Below are positions 54,879-63,458 of a DNA stretch of 64,000 nt, piece by piece (position 1 is the first letter of the stretch; the number at the start of each line of letters is the position of its first letter). The position numbers and the translations under genes are program-made. Below the pieces are notes generated by a model. It had not been told where the DNA came from, made no database searches, and saw nothing but the letters and a program-made list of their open reading frames with translations. Source of the DNA: Micromonospora okii (GTDB lineage Bacteria; Actinomycetota; Actinomycetes; Mycobacteriales; Micromonosporaceae); contig NZ_BBZF01000025.1 of NCBI RefSeq assembly GCF_020884795.1, positions 62,001 through 126,000 of the forward strand, given 5' to 3'.

Positions 54879-57382
54879 CCCAGATGGGAAGGATCGCGCC
54901 GACCGGCGCGTCGCGGCCGGTACGGATTCCAAGGCGCCGGACCCTGGCCGGCGGCGGGCGGCGCACGACGACTGTGGTGCTCGCCGCCGTGCTGTTTGCC
55001 GTGACCGGTGTCGTCGCTCCGGAGGCCGGCGGGGGGCCGGTGTCCGACGGCGACTACCGGGCGACGGTGCGACGCACCGCGCACGGGGTGCCGCATGTGC
55101 TCGCTGCCGATCTGGGCGGAGCGGGGTTCGGGCAGGGTTGGGCGTACGCCGAGGATCGGTTCTGCGATCTGAACGACCAGGTGGTGAAAGTTCGCGGGGA
55201 ACGCGCCCGGTGGTTCGGTCCGGGACACGAGGGCCTCAACATTGCCACGGACGTCGCGTACCGAACGTTGGGGCTGGTGGACCGCGCCCGGGAACAGCGG
55301 CGCCGGCTCACGGGGGACGCGGGGGAACTGCTGGCGGGCTACGTGGCCGGATACAACGCGTTCCTCGCTCAGACGGGCAGCGCCGGCCTGCCTGGCTGGT
55401 GCGCCGGGCAGCCGTGGGTGGGACCGGTGACCGAGACCGACATCCTGGCCTATCAACGGGACCTGGCGATTTCCGCCAGTGGGCAGGGACTGCTTGTACC
55501 GATCGCGGTCGCCCGGCCACCGGACGCAGCGGAGCAACCGCTGCCGGTCGGTTCCGCCGCGCTCGCCGGGCTGGTGCGGAACCTGCTCACCCAGCCGTGG
55601 GGCGACAGCAGCCGGGGCAGCAACGCCTGGGCCATCGGGGCGGACCGTTCCGCGTCCGGCGGCGGACTGATGATGATGAACCCGCACTTCCCGTGGGAGG
55701 GAGAGTTGCGGCTGTGGGAGTCGCACCTGACCGTGCCGGGGCGGTGGAACGTCTACGGCGCGAGCCTGGGCGGACTGCCGGGCGTGCAGCTCGGCTTCAA
55801 CGAGCGGGTGTCCTGGGCGCACACCGTGGCCGCCGGCAGCCGCCACACGCTCTACTCGGTGGATCTCGTGCCCGGCGAACCCACCACCTACCTGATCGAC
55901 GGCCGCCCGGAAAAGATGGCCGCGCGTTCGCTGCGGGTGGAGGTCGACTGGGGGGACGGCCGTCCGCGTCCGCTCTCGTACACCGCGTGGTCGACCCGGT
56001 ACGGACCGGTACTCGATCTCAGCATGGTGGATCCGGCGTTGGCGTGGACCGGCACCCGGGCGGTGACGTACCGGGACGCCAACATCGACAACGACCGGCT
56101 CCTGGAGCAGTGGTTGGCGATCAGCCGGGCCACGGACGTGGCCGGCGTACGCGACGCGGTACGTCGTCACCAGGGCGTGCCCTGGTTGAACACGCTTGCG
56201 GCGGACCGCAACGGCGATGCGTGGTACGCCGATTCGTCGGCGACGCCGAACCTGTCGCCCGCCACGACGGCCGCATGGTCGCGCAGTCCGGTCGGGCTGC
56301 TCGATGGCAGCGTCTCCGCCAACGGCTGGTTGGTCCGGGAGGGTGCGCGGTCTCCCGGGCTGGTGCCGTTCGCGGCGCAGCCCCAGGCCACGTCGCGCGA
56401 CTACCTGCTGAACGCCAACGACAGCCACTGGTTCGTCGCGCGGGACCGCCTGCTGACCGGCTTCTCGCCGCTGCAGGGCCCCGAGGGGCACCCGCTCAGT
56501 GCCCGTACCCGACAGAATCTGCGGCTGGTCGACGCCACCGACGCGCGCGGCCGGCCTCACCGGCTCGACGCCCCGGCCCTGGAACGGGCCGTCCTGTCGG
56601 GGTCGTCGCTCACCGCTGACGCGCTGGCCGACACCGTGATCACCGCCTGCCGGTCGCGGGGGAGCCGCCCGGTGCAGGTCGACGGCACCGCCGTCGACCT
56701 GCGAGTGGCCTGCGCCGCCCTCGGCCGGTGGGACCGTCGGTTCGATGTCGACAGCCGGGGCGCGGTGTTGTGGCGGGAGACAATTCGCTGCGTGCTCGCC
56801 GCTCATCCCACCGCATTGCACCGGACCGGTCCGCTGTTCCGTACCGACTTCGACCCCGCCGATCCCGGGCGAGCGCCGCGTGAGCCACCCAGCGACACTG
56901 CGCCGCTCCTAGCGGGGCTTGCCTGCGGGACGCTGCGGCTACAGCAGGCGGGGTTCGCCGCCGACGTCCCCCTCGGCCAGGCGCAGTACGTGGTAAAGGC
57001 GGGCCGACGGCTGCCGGTGCCGGGCGGCCCCGCCGAGGTCGGCATCGCGAACGTGGTAGGAAACAGCGCCCTGCCCGGCTCCACACTGGAGCCGGGCACC
57101 CCCGGCGGGCTGCGGATGGCCGGCAGTGACCTGACCTCGCGCGGCTACCCGGTGAACATCGGCACGAGCTTCGTCATGGTCGTCGCGTTCACCGATGACG
57201 GGCCACGTGCCCGTGCGCTGCTGACGTTCGGCCAGTCGGCGGATCCACGGTCCCCGTACTTCGCCGACCAGACTGCGCTCTTCGCGGAAGCCCGCCTGCG
57301 GGAGGTGCGGTTCACCGACGCCGACGTGGCCGCGGACCCGACGCTGCGATCCGTGACGGTGACCGGACCAAGGCCGCGTTGA
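54875..57382 (+). CDS. Exported penicillin-acylase-family amidohydrolase
   Basis: 835 aa from GTG at 54875, which overlaps the previous stop; ATG at 54884 is possible. A twin-basic N-terminus and a hydrophobic stretch (TVVLAAVLFAVTGVV, about 33-47) look like a signal sequence or anchor, so it acts outside the membrane. The Ntn-hydrolase nucleophile is Ser249 in SSRGSNAW, where the chain should split itself into alpha and beta subunits; GFGQGWAYAEDRF and the beta-subunit strands (MMMNPHFPW, NERVSWAHTVAAGSRHTLY) match. Relatives include aculeacin/AHL acylases and PvdQ, which cleaves the fatty acyl mask from a pyoverdine precursor. With an acyl ligase starting the NRPS line, removal of an N-acyl group after export is a fair hypothesis. 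Confidence 0.87.
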   Translation: MTQMGRIAPTGASRPVRIPRRRTLAGGGRRTTTVVLAAVLFAVTGVVAPEAGGGPVSDGDYRATVRRTAHGVPHVLAADLGGAGFGQGWAYAEDRFCDLNDQVVKVRGERARWFGPGHEGLNIATDVAYRTLGLVDRAREQRRRLTGDAGELLAGYVAGYNAFLAQTGSAGLPGWCAGQPWVGPVTETDILAYQRDLAISASGQGLLVPIAVARPPDAAEQPLPVGSAALAGLVRNLLTQPWGDSSRGSNAWAIGADRSASGGGLMMMNPHFPWEGELRLWESHLTVPGRWNVYGASLGGLPGVQLGFNERVSWAHTVAAGSRHTLYSVDLVPGEPTTYLIDGRPEKMAARSLRVEVDWGDGRPRPLSYTAWSTRYGPVLDLSMVDPALAWTGTRAVTYRDANIDNDRLLEQWLAISRATDVAGVRDAVRRHQGVPWLNTLAADRNGDAWYADSSATPNLSPATTAAWSRSPVGLLDGSVSANGWLVREGARSPGLVPFAAQPQATSRDYLLNANDSHWFVARDRLLTGFSPLQGPEGHPLSARTRQNLRLVDATDARGRPHRLDAPALERAVLSGSSLTADALADTVITACRSRGSRPVQVDGTAVDLRVACAALGRWDRRFDVDSRGAVLWRETIRCVLAAHPTALHRTGPLFRTDFDPADPGRAPREPPSDTAPLLAGLACGTLRLQQAGFAADVPLGQAQYVVKAGRRLPVPGGPAEVGIANVVGNSALPGSTLEPGTPGGLRMAGSDLTSRGYPVNIGTSFVMVVAFTDDGPRARALLTFGQSADPRSPYFADQTALFAEARLREVRFTDADVAADPTLRSVTVTGPRPR

Positions 57383-57420
57383 TCAGGCGGCAACGCTTCG
57401 CCCCACTAGGAGGAATCGCC

Positions 57421-58995
57421 ATGCACCCGCCGCCCGTCCAACTGCACCACCTGGTGGCCGACATGGCGCGGCGCCAGCCGCACGCCCCGGCCGTCACGGC
57501 GGGTGGCACGAGCCTGCGGTACGCGGAGCTGTGGGACGAGGTCGTGACGGTGGCCCGTGGGCTGCGGGAGGCCGGGGTGTCGCGGGGCGACCGGGTGGCG
57601 GTCTACCTGGACAAACGGCTCGAAACGGTGGTCGGCAGCTTCGCCGTCCCGGCGGCTGCCGGCGTTCTCGTGCCGATCAATCCGCTCCTGCGGCCGGCCC
57701 AGGTAAGGCACATCCTGGCCGACTGCGGCGTTCGCGTCCTGATCACCTCAGCACAGCGGCTCGGGCAACTCGGTGAGGTCATGACGATGCTCGCTGCACC
57801 ACCCGAGGTGGTGCTCGTCAACGATCCAGCCGCACCGGCCCCGGCGGCGGGCCCGTCGCGGCCTTGGCCGAAGGTAGCCCCGCAGGGAAATAGCGGCTTC
57901 GAGGATCCTGCGGTCGTGGAGCAGGACATGGCGGCGATCTTCTATACCTCGGGCAGCAGCGGTCAGCCCAAGGGTGTCGTCGTGTCCCACCGCAATTTGC
58001 TGGCCGGGGCCCAGAGTGTCAACGCCTACCTGGGCAACGGCCCGCAGGACACCCTCCTGGCCGTCCTGCCGCTCAGCTTCGACGCCGGCTTCAGCCAGCT
58101 GACCAGCGCGTTCGCCGTCGGCGCCCAGGTGGTGCTGCTTGACTATCACTTTCCGGCGGATGTGGTCAGCCTCTGCGTCCGGCACCGGGTCACCGGGATC
58201 ACCGGCGTGCCACCGCTGTGGGTGCAACTCGCCCGGCACCGCTGGCCAGCCGGTGCCGGGCAGAGCCTGCGCTACTTCGCGACCACTGGCGGCCGGTTGA
58301 GTCAGTCGACCCTTGACCGGCTGCGGACCCTCTTCCCGGACGCCCGGCCCTTCCTGATGTACGGGCTTACCGAGGCGTTCCGGTCGACCTATCTCGAACC
58401 GTCCGAGGTGGGCCGCAGGCCCGACTCGATCGGTAAGGCCGTGCCCAACGCCGAAGTGATGGTCGTCCGGCCGGACGGCTCGCCGTGCCGGCCGGGGGAG
58501 GAGGGCGAACTGGTGCATCGGGGGGCGACGGTGGCGCTCGGCTACTGGAACGACCCGGTCGGCACCGCCCGGCGGTTCCGGCCCGCACCGGGTTCGCCGG
58601 GCGGCTTGTCCGCCGCACCGGCGGTCTGGTCCGGTGATCGCGTGGTCAGCGACGACGACGGCTTCCTCTACTTCGTGGGCCGCGCCGACGACATGATCAA
58701 GGTGTCTGGGTACCGGATCAGCCCGACCGAGGTCGAGGATGCGGTGCTGGCGACCGGCTTGGTGGGTGAGGCCGTGGCGCTCGGTGTCGACACACCCGAC
58801 GGTGACCAGTCGATCGCGCTGGTCGTCACGACCGCGACCGGTTCGGCGGTGGACCGGGCGGCCCTGTTGGCGATGCTCCGGCGTCGGATGCCACGCTATA
58901 TGCTGCCACGGCAGATCATCACGCGAGCCGAAATACCCCGCTCGCACAACGGCAAGTACGATCGGCGCACGCTGCGAAAGGAATTGGGCGGGTGA
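57421..58995 (+). CDS. Acyl/amino-acyl-AMP ligase
   Basis: 524 aa; ATG at 57421 follows a strong TAGGAGGAATC. ANL-superfamily ligase: IFYTSGSSGQPKGVV (A3) near 180, MYGLTEAFRSTYL near 320, DRVVSDDDGFLYFVGR near 415, and SHNGKYDRRTL with the A10-type lysine near 512. It resembles the AMP-ligases that pair with a PLP decarboxylase and an ACP in the exosortase-A-associated trio, and BtrJ of butirosin. The next two genes are exactly such a decarboxylase and ACP. The likely reaction is loading an amino acid, by analogy glutamate, onto the ACP at 60243. Confidence 0.85.
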   Translation: MHPPPVQLHHLVADMARRQPHAPAVTAGGTSLRYAELWDEVVTVARGLREAGVSRGDRVAVYLDKRLETVVGSFAVPAAAGVLVPINPLLRPAQVRHILADCGVRVLITSAQRLGQLGEVMTMLAAPPEVVLVNDPAAPAPAAGPSRPWPKVAPQGNSGFEDPAVVEQDMAAIFYTSGSSGQPKGVVVSHRNLLAGAQSVNAYLGNGPQDTLLAVLPLSFDAGFSQLTSAFAVGAQVVLLDYHFPADVVSLCVRHRVTGITGVPPLWVQLARHRWPAGAGQSLRYFATTGGRLSQSTLDRLRTLFPDARPFLMYGLTEAFRSTYLEPSEVGRRPDSIGKAVPNAEVMVVRPDGSPCRPGEEGELVHRGATVALGYWNDPVGTARRFRPAPGSPGGLSAAPAVWSGDRVVSDDDGFLYFVGRADDMIKVSGYRISPTEVEDAVLATGLVGEAVALGVDTPDGDQSIALVVTTATGSAVDRAALLAMLRRRMPRYMLPRQIITRAEIPRSHNGKYDRRTLRKELGG

Positions 58996-60218
58996 TTCGG
59001 CATTCCGCCGCCGCCGCGTTCGGCCGTCACCGGGGCATGTTGGCGGTCGGTGGCGTCGACGTGGCACGCCTTGCAGAGCGGGTGGGGACGACTCCGTTCT
59101 TCGCCTACGACCGAAGTCTTCTCGACGCGCGGATCGCGCGGCTGCGCAGCAGCCTGCCGCCCGACGTCGAGCTCAGCTACGCGGTGAAGGCCAACCCCAT
59201 GCCGGCCGTCGTCCAGCACCTGAGCCACCTCGTCGACTCGTTCGACGTCGCCTCGGTCGGGGAACTGCGGACCGCGCTGGACACGCCCCTGCGGCCCGAT
59301 CGGATCACCTTCGCCGGGCCGGGCAAGACCGATCCTGCATTGACCCAGGCGGTTGCCGCCGACGTCACCGTCGTGCTGGAGTCAGAGAACGAGGTTCCGC
59401 GACTGGCCGCCATCGGTGACCGGCTCGGCCTCCGGCCGCGGGTCGCGGTCCGGGTCAACCCCGACTTCGAGGTGAAGGGAACGGGTGTCCGGCTGGGCGG
59501 CGGGTCCCAGCAGTTCGGGGTCGACGCGGAACGGGTGCCCGCACTGATCCGCCGAATTACCGAGACGGGAATCGAACTCCTGGGTCTGCACGTCTTCGCC
59601 GGCTCCCAGACGCTGCACAGCGAGCGGCTCTGCGAGGTGCAGCGCCGGACGGTGGACCTGCTGTTGCGTCTGGCCGACGATATCCCGGTGCCGGTTCGCT
59701 ACCTCAACCTCGGTGGGGGATTCGGCATCCCGTACGTCGACCGCGACGCGCCGCTCGATCTCGACGCCGTGGCGGCCAACCTGTCGGAGTTACTGGCCAC
59801 GCGGTTGCGATCCCGGCTGCCGGAGGCTCGGGTGGCGTTGGAGCTTGGGCGCTACATCGTGGGGGAGTGCGGCGTCTACGTGACGCGGGTGGTGGACCGC
59901 AAGGTGTCGCGGGGGACGACCCTGCTGGTGACCGACGGCGGGTTGCACCACCAGCTCGCCGCGTCGGGCAACTTCGGGCAGGTGATCCGCCGGAACTTTC
60001 CGCTGGCCGTGGCCAACCGCATCGACTCCGCACCGACCGAGACGGTCGATGTGGTCGGCTGCCTGTGTACGACGCTGGACGTGCTGGGCCGGGGTGTACG
60101 GCTGCCGCATACGGGCCCGGGCGACCTGATCGTGCTCTTTCAGGCCGGTGCGTACGGCCTGACCGCCAGCCCCACTGCCTTCCTCAGCCACCCGCCGCCC
60201 GCCGAGATTCTGCTGTAG
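58992..60218 (+). CDS. PLP-dependent (fold III) decarboxylase, BtrK-like
   Basis: 408 aa from GTG at 58992 (GTGA overlap with the ligase). Alanine-racemase-fold decarboxylase: the PLP lysine in SYAVKANPMPAV near 59, VRVNPDFEVKG near 155, LNLGGGFGIPY near 240 (phosphate loop), and the shared-active-site Cys in GCLCTTLDVLG near 357. These are the hallmarks of diaminopimelate/ornithine decarboxylases. BtrK of butirosin belongs here and decarboxylates glutamyl-S-ACP to GABA-S-ACP. With a ligase upstream and an ACP downstream, an ACP-bound substrate is more likely than free lysine precursor. Confidence 0.87.
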   Translation: MIRHSAAAAFGRHRGMLAVGGVDVARLAERVGTTPFFAYDRSLLDARIARLRSSLPPDVELSYAVKANPMPAVVQHLSHLVDSFDVASVGELRTALDTPLRPDRITFAGPGKTDPALTQAVAADVTVVLESENEVPRLAAIGDRLGLRPRVAVRVNPDFEVKGTGVRLGGGSQQFGVDAERVPALIRRITETGIELLGLHVFAGSQTLHSERLCEVQRRTVDLLLRLADDIPVPVRYLNLGGGFGIPYVDRDAPLDLDAVAANLSELLATRLRSRLPEARVALELGRYIVGECGVYVTRVVDRKVSRGTTLLVTDGGLHHQLAASGNFGQVIRRNFPLAVANRIDSAPTETVDVVGCLCTTLDVLGRGVRLPHTGPGDLIVLFQAGAYGLTASPTAFLSHPPPAEILL

Positions 60219-60242
60219 CCGCCCCACCAACCGGAGGAATCC

Positions 60243-60512
60243 GTGGAAATCGCTGGCGTGCCGACCTTCGAGGCCGTGAAGGACGTGGTCGTCACCACCC
60301 TGGACCTGCAGGAGTCCGCTGAGCGGCTCGGTCCCGCCACCCGCCTGCTCGGTAGCCTGCCGGAGCTCGACTCGATGGCCGTCGTCGAGCTCATTTCGGC
60401 GTTGGAAAGTCGCTTCGACCTCGTCTTCGACGACGAGGAGATCACCGCGGAGGTCTTCCACACTCTGGGCGCCCTCGTCGAGTTTATGACTGTCAAGTGC
60501 GTCGGCCGATGA
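60243..60512 (+). CDS. Acyl carrier protein (BtrI-like partner of ligase and decarboxylase)
   Basis: 89 aa from GTG at 60243 with CGGAGG before it. Carrier domain with GSLPELDSMAVVELISALES (Ser near 44) and an acidic helix II/III (FDDEEITAEVF), as in ACPs of the ligase/decarboxylase trio. Third gene of that trio. The stop overlaps the next ATG (ATGA). Confidence 0.88.
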   Translation: MEIAGVPTFEAVKDVVVTTLDLQESAERLGPATRLLGSLPELDSMAVVELISALESRFDLVFDDEEITAEVFHTLGALVEFMTVKCVGR

Positions 60513-61195
60513 GCCGAGGGAATCGTCCGGAGGCGGTCTCCGAGGCCCCGCTGGCCGCACCGGCCGGTGTCGTATCGAGGGTGGAGCTGCTCGACCACCC
60601 GGTTTTGGCCTGGCGTTGCCGCCAGCCGTGGCTGAGTGTCTCCTCCGGTCCGCACGGCGGTGGCATCGGGCATCGCCGGTGGGTTCTGAACGCCACGGTG
60701 GAGCCCGGCTACGACCGCGAGGACCCGGACCATCATGTCAGCGAGCTGGCCGGTTTGCTGGGGCTGCCCGGCCAGGGAACAGGTCTGCTCACCGCCGTCG
60801 ACGTGCGGCACGTGGTCACTGTGGTCGACGAGGACGTCCAGGTCAGCGTAACCACCGGCGTGGGCAGGCCAGTATGGGCGGCTGACCGGGCCGAGGCAGA
60901 GGAGTCATACGTACCAGGGACGATTAACGTGGTCTGCTGGTTGCCTTGGCGGCTGTCAGAGAGCACGCTGGTGCGTGGTGTGACGGTGGTCGCCGAGGCA
61001 AAAGCCGCAGCTCTGATGGGTGCGGGGATTGCCGGCACGGGCACCTGCACCGATGCCATGGTGCTCTCCTGCCGCCCGGACGGTCCGGCACCGCCGGATT
61101 TCGGGCGGTTGTGGACGGAAGCCCTTGCATGGGCGGTCCGGCGGGCGGTGGCGGCGGGGCTCCGGGTGCCCGACCCAACAAAGTGGCCGATGTGA
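60509..61195 (+). CDS. cbiZ: Adenosylcobinamide amidohydrolase (CbiZ-like)
   Basis: 228 aa. Residues 130-200 carry the family signature: GTINVVCWLPWRLSESTLV and EAKAAALMGAGIAGTGTCTD. CbiZ cuts the aminopropanol side chain from adenosylcobinamide during corrinoid salvage, giving adenosylcobyric acid for rebuilding by CbiB, the product of the next gene. ATG at 60509 overlaps the ACP stop; GTG at 60497 is an alternative. Coupling to a biosynthetic ACP gene is odd and suggests either a cluster border or a need for cobalamin in the pathway. Confidence 0.85.
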   Translation: MSRGNRPEAVSEAPLAAPAGVVSRVELLDHPVLAWRCRQPWLSVSSGPHGGGIGHRRWVLNATVEPGYDREDPDHHVSELAGLLGLPGQGTGLLTAVDVRHVVTVVDEDVQVSVTTGVGRPVWAADRAEAEESYVPGTINVVCWLPWRLSESTLVRGVTVVAEAKAAALMGAGIAGTGTCTDAMVLSCRPDGPAPPDFGRLWTEALAWAVRRAVAAGLRVPDPTKWPM

Positions 61196-61281
61196 TCGCG
61201 GTCGTGGGTGTCGCGCCGGTGTAGCACCGGGCTGCGGCCGCCGGGCATTGCCGGTGACCAAGCTCGATATACAGTGTGCCG

Positions 61282-62259
61282 ATGGTGATCAAAACAGGAG
61301 CCGTTGTCGATGCGGCCGGCATGCTGGCGGGCTACGCCATGGACGGCTTTCTCGGCGATCCACGGCGCTACCACCCGGTCGCGGGCTTCGGCACTGCGGT
61401 GAACGCGTGGGAACGTCTCGTCTACGCGCCGGACATCTACCGTGGCGCGATGTTCGCCGGCGTCGCGGTGGCCGCGCCGACGGTGCTGGCCGCGATGGCG
61501 GCCCGGGCCGTGGCCGGCCGACCGCTCTCCCGGTTCGTGCTGACAGCCGTCACGACGTGGACCGTGCTGGGCGGACGGTCGCTCCGACATGCGGGACGCC
61601 ACATGGCTGGCGCCCTGGAGACGGGTGATCTGACGGCGGCCCGCGAGCGGTTGGGACACATCTGTCGGCGCGACCCGCGAGACTGCCTGCCGCCCGAGCT
61701 GGCGCGAGCGACGATCGAATCGGTGTCGGAGAACACCTCCGACGCGGTGGTCGCGCCGCTGTTCTGGGGCGCAACCGCAGGAGTGCCCGGCATGGTGGCC
61801 TATCGGGCGACCAACACGTTGGACGCCATGGTGGGGCACAGAACCGCCCGGTACCGGCGGTTCGGTACGGCCGCCGCCCGCCTCGATGACCTGGCGAACC
61901 TGTTGCCGTCCCGACTCACGGCGGTCCTCACCGCTGCCGGCGCCACCGCGGTCGGCGGGAACGTCGTCCGGACCTGGCGGGTGTGGCGCGAGTACGGCGA
62001 TCGGCACCCGTCGCCCAACTCCGGGCAGTGCGAGGCGGCCTTCGCCGGTGCGCTGGACATCCGTCTGGGAGGTAAGGACGTCGACCTGGGTGCGCGGATC
62101 GTGCGCCCCGCGCTGGGCGACGGCAGGGAGCCGGAGGCGACGGACGTCCGGCGCGCGGCCCGCTTGAACGCCGTGGTGGGTGCCAGTGCGCTCGGACTGG
62201 TCATCGGCCTGCGTCTGGTTTTCGCGCGACGGTCGGATGCCCGTCCGCGGGGGCGGTAG
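61282..62259 (+). CDS. cbiB: Adenosylcobinamide-phosphate synthase (CbiB/CobD)
   Basis: 325 aa; ATG at 61282 preferred over GTG at 61276. CbiB signature: ESVSENTSDAVVAPLFW near 150, YRATNTLDAMVGHRTARY near 180, and FGTAAARLDDLANLLPSRL near 197. It attaches aminopropanol phosphate to adenosylcobyric acid. Several hydrophobic helices, as expected for a membrane protein. It sits 86 nt after the CbiZ-like gene, and together they form a corrinoid salvage pair. The gene ends in a hairpin shared with the convergent monooxygenase gene. Confidence 0.92.
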   Translation: MVIKTGAVVDAAGMLAGYAMDGFLGDPRRYHPVAGFGTAVNAWERLVYAPDIYRGAMFAGVAVAAPTVLAAMAARAVAGRPLSRFVLTAVTTWTVLGGRSLRHAGRHMAGALETGDLTAARERLGHICRRDPRDCLPPELARATIESVSENTSDAVVAPLFWGATAGVPGMVAYRATNTLDAMVGHRTARYRRFGTAAARLDDLANLLPSRLTAVLTAAGATAVGGNVVRTWRVWREYGDRHPSPNSGQCEAAFAGALDIRLGGKDVDLGARIVRPALGDGREPEATDVRRAARLNAVVGASALGLVIGLRLVFARRSDARPRGR

Positions 62260-62266
62260 GCCGCCC
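62251..62266. terminator. Hairpin between convergent genes (possible terminator)
   Basis: GGGCGG and CCGCCC pair around a TAGG loop at the end of cbiB (the loop includes its stop codon), 68 nt before the end of the convergent monooxygenase gene. There is no T tract, as is common in actinomycetes, so termination is only suggested. Confidence 0.35.
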
Positions 62267-62334
62267 GTCGGCCCGGCCGCATCGACGACAGCGTTCGGTC
62301 AGCGCGCCGGGTGGGCGCAGCCGGGCCCGCTGGT

Positions 62335-63372
62335 TCACGGCGCCGCCGGCCTCCTGCCCTGCACCTCCCGGCGCACCGTGTCGAGGTACGGCAGAGCGGC
62401 CAGCACCGTGGCGTCGTCCACGCCGAAGTCGGTGAGCGAGGCGATCTCGGTAACTCCGATGTCGGCGAGCCGTTCGACGAAGTCGACGCACTTCTGCACC
62501 GAGCCGAACAGCGCCGCCGTCCCGAAGTATCGTTCGAACGCGAAGACGGACAGGCGGTCCAGGTCGATCGAGGCGAGTTCGGGCCACTGGCCGCGCCACA
62601 GGTTGACAGAGGAGCGCAGGTACCTGAGGAACGGCTCCCGGATGACAGCCCGAGCGGCCTGGTCGGACGCCTCCACGAACGTGTGCAGCATCAGGGTGAC
62701 CGTCCCGCCTCGCGGGTCGTGCCCATGTGCTTGGCGGGCCTGCCTGTACGCTTCGATCCTGACTGCCAGCTCGTCCACCCGCTGTACCAACAGCGCGGTG
62801 AGCACGTTCAACCCGTGCGCGCCGGCCAACCGGAAGGTCTCCACCGAGGATGTGCAGGTCAACCACAGCTTGAGCTCCGGCTGCACGGGTCGAGGATAGG
62901 TGCGGAACTCGACCTCCTGCCCGTCACCGTTGCGGCGCACCAAAGCGGTGCCGGCCCAGAGGTCGCGGAGTACGGGAACGTTGTCGATCACAAATTGTCG
63001 GCGTTCGGCGAAGCGGTCGGGCGCGAGTACGAAGTCGTCGGCGTTCCAACCGGTCGCGAGCGCCATGTCCACCCGTCCGCGGGACAGGTTGTCCACGAAG
63101 GCCCAGTCCTCCACGACGGTGACCGGATCCCGCAGCGGCAGGACGACGCTGCCCGCGCGGAGGCGGATGCGGCGGGTGGCGACCGCCAGCGCCGCTGCGG
63201 CCAGGGCCGGATTCGGGTATGAGCCACCGAATGGGTGGAAGTGCCGCTCCGGCACCCACAACGCGGTGAAGTCGTGCTCGTCGGCGAAGCGCGCCGTCTG
63301 GAGGAGCAGGTCGTACTCCCGCGGCGGGTCGGTGGCCTCCCGGTTGGCGAAGTACAACAGGCTGAAGTCCAT
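62335..63372 (-). CDS. Luciferase-like monooxygenase (BtrO/secondary-metabolite LLM type)
   Basis: 345 aa from the ATG at 63372 (GAGGGTGAG upstream); 43 further codons in frame are ignored because the fold starts at MDFSLLYFANRE. Bacterial luciferase-type flavin monooxygenase: ARFADEHDFTALWVPERHFHPFGGSYPNP near 35 and RGRVDMALATGWNADDFVL near 100 are typical of the secondary-metabolite LLM group seen in butirosin (BtrO) and in PKS/NRPS lines. BtrO hydroxylates the ACP-bound gamma-glutamyl-GABA at C-2. Here it completes the ligase-decarboxylase-ACP-BtrH set, though it lies on the other strand past two cobalamin genes. Confidence 0.85.
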   Translation of the reverse strand: MDFSLLYFANREATDPPREYDLLLQTARFADEHDFTALWVPERHFHPFGGSYPNPALAAAALAVATRRIRLRAGSVVLPLRDPVTVVEDWAFVDNLSRGRVDMALATGWNADDFVLAPDRFAERRQFVIDNVPVLRDLWAGTALVRRNGDGQEVEFRTYPRPVQPELKLWLTCTSSVETFRLAGAHGLNVLTALLVQRVDELAVRIEAYRQARQAHGHDPRGGTVTLMLHTFVEASDQAARAVIREPFLRYLRSSVNLWRGQWPELASIDLDRLSVFAFERYFGTAALFGSVQKCVDFVERLADIGVTEIASLTDFGVDDATVLAALPYLDTVRREVQGRRPAAP

Positions 63373-63458
63373 CTCACCCTCGTTCCCAGTACGCGGCTGG
63401 TCGTCCGACGGCGAACGGACGCTGTGGCCCGACGCGTCTCGCGGCGGAGGCGAGCGTC

